Origin: JAXMAR01 sp046350295
GTDB lineage: Bacteria > Planctomycetota > Planctomycetia > Gemmatales > Gemmataceae
Length of the DNA: 64,000 bases
Reading direction: 5' to 3'
NCBI GenBank assembly: GCA_046350295.1
Contig: JAXMAR010000034.1
Coordinates: 28,896-92,895, forward strand
Notes under the pieces: generated by a model
Database searches by the model: none
Told to the model about the DNA's origin: nothing
What the model saw: the letters and a program-made list of their open reading frames with translations, nothing else
Translations under genes and position numbers: made by a program
Shown here: positions 45,867 to 52,199 of the stretch, piece by piece
Layout: the number at the start of each line of letters is the position of its first letter
Numbering within the stretch: position 1 is the stretch's first letter

Positions 45867-46127
45867 TCACTCGTTTTCAATACCAAGCTCGCGCATCAAA
45901 TCGTCATGCTTGATCGTCTTGCCTTCCGCAACTTCTTGCCTTGCCCGAGCGATCGAGGCAATGAAATCAGGGGCATGCTCGCGCTCGTACCAGTAAAGCT
46001 CGTCGTCGTCGAAGTCGCTGAGAAGTGCCACAGCATGCCCGTTGACGGTAAGCACAACATCGCTCTTTTTGGCCGCGACAACGAGATCTTCAACCGTCAT
46101 TCCTGATTGAATCTCAAGCTTTTTCAT
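45867..46127 (-). CDS. Antitoxin-like protein
   Basis: 86 residues: MKKLEIQSGMTVEDLVVAAKKSDVV then LTVNGHAVALLSDFDDDELYWYERE. The pattern (a short DNA-binding-like N-terminus with V.LT..G..VA.L) resembles Phd/YefM-type antitoxins, and the tail is helical. It overlaps the 3' end of the toxin gene by 14 bases. The pair is inserted between the ThrC-like gene and the sulfur carrier gene. Confidence 0.65.
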   Translation of the reverse strand: MKKLEIQSGMTVEDLVVAAKKSDVVLTVNGHAVALLSDFDDDELYWYEREHAPDFIASIARARQEVAEGKTIKHDDLMRELGIENE

Positions 46128-46431
46128 TCGAAGGGCCCTCCGCGGGCGTTTCCTTGGTTCCTTTTTCCACGATGCGGAGAATCAAGACCTTCCTGAGGTC
46201 GTCCGTAACGTCATAATACACGCGAAAGTCCTCAACCCGAAGCCGATACTGGCTCCAAAAGGGTTGCTCCATCTCCTTGATTCGCGATCGGCTCGTCTTC
46301 TTTGGTTCGTGTTTCAAATGTGTTACGATGGCTGTCACGATCTTCGTTCGGTCCGTCGCGCGCAAAGCACGCAACTCATCCGCCGCCTGGTAGCTGTACT
46401 CAATAGTGAATGGGTCTGGCACTTCGGGCAT
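46114..46431 (-). CDS. RelE/ParE-family toxin
   Basis: 105 residues with the RelE fold: TIEYSYQAADELRALRATDRTKI then ITHLKHEPKKTSRSRIKEM-type helices (VTHLKHEPKKTSRSRIKE). It ends in the sheet YRLRVEDFRVYYDVTDDLRKVLILRIVEKG, the R-x-R-x-x-x-x-R-V-x-Y pattern of ribosome-dependent RNases. The start lies 1 base after the stop of the ThrC-like gene. Confidence 0.82.
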   Translation of the reverse strand: MPEVPDPFTIEYSYQAADELRALRATDRTKIVTAIVTHLKHEPKKTSRSRIKEMEQPFWSQYRLRVEDFRVYYDVTDDLRKVLILRIVEKGTKETPAEGPSNEKA

Positions 46432-46432
46432 C

Positions 46433-47695
46433 CTAGACTAACGCCGGCTCCGGCAACGCCGCTTTCCCCTCGTGCACCGGCTCGAACTCCTCCAGCGACG
46501 GCTTGATCACCACCGGCTTCTCCACCACCCCCGCGATCGCGTCCTGCGTCTTCAGGCCGTTGCCCGTGATGCAGATGACGATCTCCTCGTCGCGCGGCAA
46601 CCGTCCCTGCTCGATCAGCTTGCGCGTCACGGCCAGGGTCACGCCGCCGGCCGTCTCCGCGAAGATGCCTTCCGTCCGCGCCAAAAGGCTCATGCCGTCG
46701 GCGATCTCCTCATCGCTCACGTCCTCGCCCCAGCCGCCCGTCTCGCGCATCACCTTGGCGGCGAAGAAGCCGTCGGCCGGGTCGCCGATGGCCAGCGACT
46801 TGGCGATCGTCTGCGGCTTGCGCACCGGCTTGTGCTGCTCCAGGTTCCGCTTGACGGCGTCCGTGATCGGGTTGCAGCCCGTCGCCTGGGCGCCATAGAT
46901 CTTGCAGTTCGGCTTGTCGATCAGGCCAACGCGGTGCAGCTCGCCGAACGCCTTGTGGATCTTCCCAATCAGGCTGCCGCCGGCCATCGGCGCCACGACG
47001 TGCCGCGGCGTCCGCCAGCCGAGCTGCTCGGCGATCTCGAAGCCCATGCTCTTGGAGCCTTCGGCGTAGAAGGGGCGGAGATTGATGTTGACGAAGCCCC
47101 AGCCGTACTTGAACGCGACCTGGGTGCACAGGCGGTTCACCTGGTCATACGTGCCGAGGACGCCGATCACCTTCGCCCCATAGATGCTGGTGCCGATGAT
47201 CTTGGCCGGCTCCAGGTCGTGCGGCACGAAGATGTAGGCGGTGAGTCCCGCCTGGGCGGCGTTGGCGGCGACGCTGTTGGCGAGATTGCCGGTCGAGGCG
47301 CAGCCGACTGTCTTGAAGCCGAGCTCGACCGCCTTGGACAGGGCGACCGACACGACGCGGTCCTTGAAGGACAGCGTGGGAAAGTTGACCGCATCGTTCT
47401 TGATCCACAGTTTCTTGACCCCCAGCGCCGCCGCCAGGTTCTTGCTCTTCACTAGCGGCGTTCCGCCCACGAGCGGCCCCACCGTCGGCTCGCCGTCCAG
47501 CGGCAGCAGCTCGCGATAGCGCCACATGTTGAACGGCCGCATCTCGATCTTGGGCCGGTTAACCGCCTCGGCGATCGCCTCGTAATCGTAGTCGACTTCG
47601 AGAGGGCCGAAGTCGTCCGTGCAGAAGTTCAACGCTTCCTTACCGTACGCCTTACCGCAAATCCGGCACTTCAGACCGCGCACAAAGTCGCTCAT
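46433..47695 (-). CDS. Threonine-synthase-like PLP enzyme under a SAM riboswitch
   Basis: 420 residues from MSDFVRGLKCRICGKAYGKE. The N-terminal CxxC region and FCTDDFGPLEVDYDY are of the zinc-ribbon type seen in many bacterial and archaeal ThrC proteins. The PLP Lys111 is in TLSFKDR. The phosphate-binding and core motifs are VGCASTGNLANSVAANAA and APMAGGSLIGK, and the C-terminal part has GIFAETAGGVTLAV and ICITGNGLKTQDA. By sequence alone it is ThrC (O-phosphohomoserine to threonine). Its control by a SAM-I riboswitch and its place with a sulfur carrier and E1 suggest instead that it may make homocysteine from O-phosphohomoserine. Confidence 0.85.
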   Translation of the reverse strand: MSDFVRGLKCRICGKAYGKEALNFCTDDFGPLEVDYDYEAIAEAVNRPKIEMRPFNMWRYRELLPLDGEPTVGPLVGGTPLVKSKNLAAALGVKKLWIKNDAVNFPTLSFKDRVVSVALSKAVELGFKTVGCASTGNLANSVAANAAQAGLTAYIFVPHDLEPAKIIGTSIYGAKVIGVLGTYDQVNRLCTQVAFKYGWGFVNINLRPFYAEGSKSMGFEIAEQLGWRTPRHVVAPMAGGSLIGKIHKAFGELHRVGLIDKPNCKIYGAQATGCNPITDAVKRNLEQHKPVRKPQTIAKSLAIGDPADGFFAAKVMRETGGWGEDVSDEEIADGMSLLARTEGIFAETAGGVTLAVTRKLIEQGRLPRDEEIVICITGNGLKTQDAIAGVVEKPVVIKPSLEEFEPVHEGKAALPEPALV

Positions 47696-47730
47696 GGATG
47701 GTTCCCGATTATGGCGCTGTGGCCCCGGGC

Positions 47731-47769
47731 GCGTGAAACGCACCCTGGAAGCGCCGGTGCGTTTCACGC
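47731..47769. repeat. REP-like inverted repeat
   Basis: GCGTGAAACGCACC (47731-47744) and GGTGCGTTTCACGC (47756-47769) are perfect 14-base inverted arms with 11 bases between. It lies in the leader of the ThrC-like gene between the intrinsic terminator and the start codon. It could fold in the mRNA close to the ribosome site. Confidence 0.75.
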
Positions 47770-47821
47770 ACCCTACGCATTGGTGTTCTGGCTAGATGAA
47801 TCCAGAGCGGGAAGAGGCGAC

Positions 47822-47856
47822 AAAAAAACCTCTTCCGGCATAGATGAGAGAAGAGG
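47822..47856 (-). terminator. Intrinsic terminator of the SAM riboswitch
   Basis: On the minus strand CCTCTTC and GAAGAGG form a 7-base stem around a ~20-base loop, followed directly by seven T. It lies 12 bases after the aptamer end, the normal place for the expression platform of a transcription-terminating SAM-I riboswitch. Confidence 0.85.
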
Positions 47857-47868
47857 CGTGCGATGCAC

Positions 47869-47982
47869 GATCTTATCTCCCCCGGCCGTACCGGGTGGGA
47901 GTTAGCACCAGCATCGCCTTGTGAGGCGACCGGTTGCTGTGGCTTCAACGGGCCCAATCCCTCAGCCACTCTGGATAAGATC
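47869..47982 (-). ncRNA. SAM-I (S-box) riboswitch aptamer
   Basis: The minus strand shows the S-box core. The P1 helix GATCTTATC / GATAAGATC is nine perfect pairs. Inside it lie CCAGAGTGGCTGAGGGA, TGGGCCCGTTGAAGCCAC, AGCAACCGG and GGTGCTAACTCCCACC, which are the conserved segments of the four-way junction and the SAM pocket. Binding of SAM should stabilise P1 and let the downstream terminator form, switching off the operon when SAM is plentiful. The call rests on consensus memory but the match is extensive. Confidence 0.93.
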
Positions 47983-48004
47983 CAGTCAAATTGTCAATTC
48001 TCTG

Positions 48005-48033
48005 ATTCTAGAAGAGGCAAGCCGGCCGAGCAA
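48005..48033 (-). promoter_or_regulatory. Putative promoter of the SAM-riboswitch operon
   Basis: On the minus strand TTGCTC (48033-48028), a 17-base spacer, and TAGAAT (48010-48005). Transcription would begin near 47998, about 16 bases before the aptamer P1 helix. Confidence 0.6.
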
Positions 48034-48097
48034 CGACATTTCGAGCTTTTTTGCAAATCATTCCGGGCGCCGGCTCGCATCTTCGCTTCGCCTCGCC

Positions 48098-49570
48098 TCA
48101 CAAGCCCTTACCGTTCACCGCCTCGTAACAGATCCAGAACCCCATCAGCGTAACAACGATGGCGCTGAGAATCGGCAAGGCCCGCACCAGCCGCCCCTCT
48201 CCCCAGCGATCCCCCAGGATGCCGCGGAACTTGACGACCGCGATGCCGATCAGCACCAGGACGCTTGCCAGGCCGGCGCTGAACGCCAGCAGCACCGGCA
48301 GCGCCAGCCAGAACAGGTTCATGCCCACCGCCAGGACCAGGAGCGCGATCGCATCCCAGCAGGGGATCAGCCCGCCCGAGACGCCGAGCAGCGTCAACGC
48401 CCACCAGCCGAAGCGGCGCTTCTCTCCGTCGCTGCGCCCGGGTTCATGCCCGTGATGGTGATGGCCGTGATGATGGTGATGCCCGCCGCCGACGTGGAAA
48501 TGATCCGCCCGGCCCGCGAGGCGCTGCAGCAAGAGGAACAGCCCCAAGCCCGCAATCGCCAGCCCCATGACGAGTCCCAGACCGAGCTGAATGGACTGGC
48601 GCATGTTCTCGGACATGCCTTCCGGCAAGAAGAACAACACGCCTGCGACGAGCAGGACGATACCCGTGTGCGTGATGGTCGTCACCACGCCGAGAAAAAC
48701 GGCATGCGCGACCGTGCCGCGCTCGCCGACCAGATAGGCCGCGACCATCGTCTTGCCGTGTCCCGGCGTGAGGGCGTGCACCGCGCCGATCCCCGCCGCC
48801 AATAACAGCATGAGGGGAAGACCGAAGTCGGAGTTGAGGAAGAGATGCAAAAGACCGCCTGGCTCCTCCGTGTCGCTCGTCGCTGGCGCAATTGCCGCAG
48901 GTCCCGTCTCGACGGGCGCTGCGGCCGGCGTCGCGACCGGCCTCTCGAAGCGAAGGTGCACCGTCCGCAGCGCGTACTCGTCGTCCGGACTGCGGTCCTT
49001 GAGCGCCAGCGCCTGCACGCTCGCATCCGGCGCGACGACGCGTACGAGCTTCACCGCGGCGTCGTTGCCAAACGAAAGGAGCAGCTTGCCCGGATAATCC
49101 TGGTAATTCAGATTCCGGACCAGCAGCTCGTTGAGCCCCTCCCTGAGCGTGACGTTCGCCTCGTAGCGAAAGTCGCAGCGCAGATGATCGAGCGACTTGC
49201 CGTCCTCGTCCTTCAGCGTGTGGTCGCTGCGGACGCAGGTCCATTTCACCTCGGCGCCGTTGAACTTCGCGTAATAGTTCCGGCCGTAAACGTTGGCGTA
49301 GAGCCGCGTGAACTCGCGCATGTAATCGGCAGGCGTCTTGACCTTGTTCAGGTCGATCTCGTCCCGAAAGGGACGCATGTCCTTGAGGATGACCGTTTGC
49401 GGGTCGACCTCCAGGCGAAAGTCGATTTGCAGTAGCAGCTCGCCGGCCCCGGCCCCCGGCTTGAGACGAACGACGGTCGTCTGATCGTATTCGTCGCGCG
49501 GCACCGGATGCGCGAACGCCGGGGCGGCGAGGAAGCACACGAGCAGCGACGACAGGAGGGAGAGTCGCAT
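48098..49570 (-). CDS. NicO/RcnA-type nickel-cobalt transporter
   Basis: 490 residues from MRLSLLSSLLVCFLAAPAFA, a signal peptide. The first ~230 residues are an extracytoplasmic domain. The membrane part has GAVHALTPGHGKTMVAAYLVGERGTVAHAVFLG, the H-A-(L/F)-x-P-G-H signature of NicO transporters, then a His-rich loop (HVGGGHHHHHGHHHHGHEPG) and GGLIPCWDAIALLVLAV. The His tract should bind divalent metal. Direction (uptake or efflux) cannot be told. No NikR or cobalamin riboswitch was seen upstream. Confidence 0.85.
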   Translation of the reverse strand: MRLSLLSSLLVCFLAAPAFAHPVPRDEYDQTTVVRLKPGAGAGELLLQIDFRLEVDPQTVILKDMRPFRDEIDLNKVKTPADYMREFTRLYANVYGRNYYAKFNGAEVKWTCVRSDHTLKDEDGKSLDHLRCDFRYEANVTLREGLNELLVRNLNYQDYPGKLLLSFGNDAAVKLVRVVAPDASVQALALKDRSPDDEYALRTVHLRFERPVATPAAAPVETGPAAIAPATSDTEEPGGLLHLFLNSDFGLPLMLLLAAGIGAVHALTPGHGKTMVAAYLVGERGTVAHAVFLGVVTTITHTGIVLLVAGVLFFLPEGMSENMRQSIQLGLGLVMGLAIAGLGLFLLLQRLAGRADHFHVGGGHHHHHGHHHHGHEPGRSDGEKRRFGWWALTLLGVSGGLIPCWDAIALLVLAVGMNLFWLALPVLLAFSAGLASVLVLIGIAVVKFRGILGDRWGEGRLVRALPILSAIVVTLMGFWICYEAVNGKGL

Positions 49571-49617
49571 GCCTCCATTAAACCCAAAAAGGGAGTCGAT
49601 GCAAACCGCGTGTTTGG

Positions 49618-50376
49618 TCACCTGTTCCGCGACAGATGCCGAGCCCATTCCGCGTCAGCAGATCGCAGCGGCGGAACCGGCGGCTGGGAATAGTCAACTT
49701 CGCGCTCATAGGGCCCCTGGTCGTAGGACCAGCTAAAGCACGGCTGCAGGGGTAGTTCCACCCATTGGTCCTCGGCTTTGAGCGGGATGGGAATAGACGG
49801 TAACGTCTCGCGCACGGAAATCGGCCAGATAACCGTGCGCGGGAACTCTGCGGCCCGCGAGACGAGGGCATAATAATCGGCGGCAGGCGGCGCCGGCTGT
49901 CCCATGGGCATCCGTGGTCCCGCCCGGTGAAAATCCAGTTCGACGAGGTTGGTCCCGGTCGCCAGGTACTCGTTCCGCTTGGCGAGGTACGCCTCCCGAT
50001 CCTCGCCTTCCACCTTGACGTTCGGGCTGAGCAGTTCGACGACGGTGATGACGCGCTCGGAGCGCGCTTCCTTGATCTTGAGATACTTGCTCCCCTCACG
50101 GCGAACCGCGGGGAGAATCGAGACCGCGGGTCCCGTCAGTGTCGCCAGCCCGCCGTTACCCGACTTGGCGCCCGTCATGAACACGTCAGGTCGGCCCAAA
50201 CGCTTATCGGCGTCGGGCTCGTGAAGCCAGATGTAGATGTCCGACCAAACGGAATATCCAGGCGGCAAGCGTTTCTTCAACTCACCCATCATGGAAGTGA
50301 TCATCGTGCCGTGAAGGACCCCCCAGAACGGAGGAGCTTCAAGGTAGGGGTCCATTCCGGGAAAAAAAGAGGGCAT
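49618..50376 (-). CDS. DUF4058 family protein
   Basis: 252 residues with the DUF4058 signatures: PSFFPGMDPYLEAPPFWGVLH at the start, RRPDVF-like segment (GRPDVFMTG), KYLKIKEARSERVITVVELLSPN and YLATGTNLVELDFHRAG, then a C-terminal PLQPCFSWSYDQGPYEREVDY. These are common in planctomycetes and cyanobacteria, with PD-(D/E)XK-like features (VVELLSP and E.DF), but their function is not known. Confidence 0.85.
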   Translation of the reverse strand: MPSFFPGMDPYLEAPPFWGVLHGTMITSMMGELKKRLPPGYSVWSDIYIWLHEPDADKRLGRPDVFMTGAKSGNGGLATLTGPAVSILPAVRREGSKYLKIKEARSERVITVVELLSPNVKVEGEDREAYLAKRNEYLATGTNLVELDFHRAGPRMPMGQPAPPAADYYALVSRAAEFPRTVIWPISVRETLPSIPIPLKAEDQWVELPLQPCFSWSYDQGPYEREVDYSQPPVPPLRSADAEWARHLSRNR

Positions 50377-50409
50377 GTCGGTCTCGCGATAATAACTTCC
50401 GTCGATGAC

Positions 50410-51963
50410 TCACGCCGGCGTTACCTGCTCCGTCTGCGGGTTCATCCGCATCTGCTCGCGCAAAAGCGCCCGGTTGATCACCTGCACGAACGCCAGCGCG
50501 CTCGCCTCGATGATGTCGGTGCTCACGCCGCGGCCCCGCAGCTTGCGGCCGTTGTGCTCGGCTTCGATCTGCGCTTCCCCCTGGGCGTCCTCGCCGACCG
50601 TGACGCTGCGCACCGTGAACTCCTTCAGGGTGACGTCGATCCCGGTGATGCGCTCGATGGTCTTGAAGACCGCGTCGATCGGGCCGTCGCCGCAGCTCGC
50701 GTCCCGGTGCAGCGTGCCGTCCTTGTGCCAGAGGACGACGGCGGCGCTCGGCACCGTCCCCGAGCCGGCGTTGCAGGTGATCGCCTCCAGGGTCCAGATT
50801 TGCGGCCCCGTGCTTATGGCCGCTTCCGCGAGCGCTTCGATGTCCGCGTCGTAGATCACCTTTTTGCGGTCCGCGAGCGCCTTGAAGCCGTCGAACACCT
50901 GCTGCAGTCCCTGGTCGTCCAGGTGGTAGCCGAGGTCCTTGATGCGTTGCCTGAGGGCATGGCGGCCCGAGTGCTTGCCAAGCACCAACTCGGTGCGCTG
51001 CAGGCCAACGTCCTCGGGCCGCATGATCTCGTAGGTCGATTGATGCTTGAGCATGCCGTCCTGGTGGATGCCGGCCTCGTGGGCGAAGGCGTTCTGGCCG
51101 ACGATCGCCTTGTTGCGCTGCACCTGGATGCCGGTGATGCGCGAGACGAGCCGGCTGATCGGGCAGAGCCGCTTGGTATTGATGCCGGATTGCAGGTTGA
51201 AGTAATCGGAGCGGGTGCGGACCGCCATGATGATCTCTTCGAGGGCGCAGTTGCCGGCGCGCTCGCCCAGGCCGTTGATGGTGCACTCGATCTGCCGGGC
51301 GCCCTCGTGCAGCGCCGCCAGGCTGTTCGCCACCGCCAGACCGAGGTCGTTGTGGCAATGGACGCTGATGACGGCCTTGTCGATGTTCGGCACGTTCTGC
51401 TTGAGGTAACGGATGCACGCCGCGTACTGTTCCGGCACGGCGTAGCCGACCGTGTCGGGGATGTTGACCGTCGTCGCCCCGGCGGCGATGGCCTTCTCGA
51501 CGACCTCGGCGAGGAAATCCAGCTCCGTGCGGGCGGCGTCTTCGGGCGAGAACTCCACGTCGGCGCAGTTGCTCTTGGCGCGGGCGACGCCTTCCACGGC
51601 GCGGCGGATGATCTCGTCCTTCGCCATGTGCAGCTTGAACTCGCGATGGATCGCGCTGGTGGCGAGGAAGACATGAATGCGCGGCCGCGGGGCTGCCTTG
51701 AGGGCCTCCCACGCCCGATCGATGTCCGCGGCGTTGCAGCGCGCGAGGCCGCAGATGATCGGTCCCTGCACCTCGCGCGCGATTGTCTGTACCGCCTCGA
51801 AGTCTCCGGGGCTGGCAATGGGGAAGCCCGCCTCGATGATGTCGACGCCAAGCTCGCGCAGCGCGTGGGCGACCTCCAGCTTCTCGGCGAGGTTCATGCT
51901 GGCGCCCGGAGATTGCTCGCCGTCGCGCAGCGTGGTGTCGAAGATCAGGAGACGATCGCTCAT
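50410..51963 (-). CDS. leuA: 2-isopropylmalate synthase
   Basis: 517 residues from MSDRLLIFDTTLRDGEQSPG. It has the metal-binding and catalytic parts of the DRE-TIM family: TTLRDGEQSPGASM, IEAGFPIASPGDF, HCHNDLGLAVANSLAA, NGLGERAGN and HEAGIHQDGML. The C-terminal regulatory domain (LEAITCNAGSGTVPSA, then GDGPIDAVFKTI) is the LeuA allosteric leucine-binding domain. It condenses acetyl-CoA with 2-oxoisovalerate as the first committed step of leucine synthesis. A leucine-rich leader and attenuator precede it. Confidence 0.95.
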   Translation of the reverse strand: MSDRLLIFDTTLRDGEQSPGASMNLAEKLEVAHALRELGVDIIEAGFPIASPGDFEAVQTIAREVQGPIICGLARCNAADIDRAWEALKAAPRPRIHVFLATSAIHREFKLHMAKDEIIRRAVEGVARAKSNCADVEFSPEDAARTELDFLAEVVEKAIAAGATTVNIPDTVGYAVPEQYAACIRYLKQNVPNIDKAVISVHCHNDLGLAVANSLAALHEGARQIECTINGLGERAGNCALEEIIMAVRTRSDYFNLQSGINTKRLCPISRLVSRITGIQVQRNKAIVGQNAFAHEAGIHQDGMLKHQSTYEIMRPEDVGLQRTELVLGKHSGRHALRQRIKDLGYHLDDQGLQQVFDGFKALADRKKVIYDADIEALAEAAISTGPQIWTLEAITCNAGSGTVPSAAVVLWHKDGTLHRDASCGDGPIDAVFKTIERITGIDVTLKEFTVRSVTVGEDAQGEAQIEAEHNGRKLRGRGVSTDIIEASALAFVQVINRALLREQMRMNPQTEQVTPA

Positions 51964-51980
51964 GGAAGGCTCCGTCAAAC

Positions 51981-52009
51981 AAAAAAACCCTGGGCTTCTG
52001 TCCCAGGGT
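51981..52009 (-). terminator. Attenuator terminator upstream of leuA
   Basis: On the minus strand ACCCTGGG and CCCAGGGT form an 8-base stem around ACAGAAG, followed by seven T. It ends 18 bases before the leuA start codon. The 5' arm and loop (GGGACAG) can pair instead with CTGTCCC just upstream (plus-strand 52043-52049), giving an antiterminator. Confidence 0.85.
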
Positions 52010-52055
52010 CATCGCTTCTATCCGTTTGTGGATCGACGTGCCGGGACAGGTTTCC

Positions 52056-52106
52056 CTAACCGAGGGAAGGAAGAAGATCCCGAAGCAGGAGGCCGATCGA
52101 GTGCAT
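52056..52106 (-). CDS. Leucine-rich leader peptide of leuA
   Basis: The 16-residue frame MHSIGLLLRDLLPSLG has six leucine codons, then TAG. It lies directly upstream of the CTGTCCC antiterminator arm and the leuA terminator. A ribosome stalled on the Leu codons would free the antiterminator and allow leuA transcription. No ribosome site precedes it, and the -10 element ends 8 bases before the ATG, so the leader is probably read as a leaderless mRNA. Confidence 0.75.
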   Translation of the reverse strand: MHSIGLLLRDLLPSLG

Positions 52107-52113
52107 GAAAAGG

Positions 52114-52142
52114 ATTCTAGACAAAACTCCCAAGGAATGCAA
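52114..52142 (-). promoter_or_regulatory. Putative promoter of leuA
   Basis: On the minus strand TTGCAT (52142-52137), a 17-base spacer, and TAGAAT (52119-52114). It uses the same -10 hexamer as the SAM operon and DUF1501 promoters. Transcription is expected to start at or next to the leader peptide ATG at 52106. Confidence 0.55.
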
Positions 52143-52199
52143 CGGATTTGACGAGATTTCACACAGACAACACGTTCGCCACCGCTTCCCCGACCACTT

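Noticed and set aside
46433..47695. Plain threonine synthase with no link to sulfur metabolism
   Set aside because: This remains possible from sequence alone, but the SAM-I riboswitch and the carrier and E1 genes in the same operon make a purely threonine role the less likely reading.
49571..49617. Cobalamin or NiCo riboswitch upstream of the NicO transporter
   Set aside because: Only 47 bases separate it from the upstream gene, too short for either, and no consensus was seen.
51981..52142. T-box riboswitch upstream of leuA
   Set aside because: No T-box sequence (AGGGTGGnACCGCG) or specifier loop is present. A Leu-rich leader peptide and paired hairpins explain the region better.
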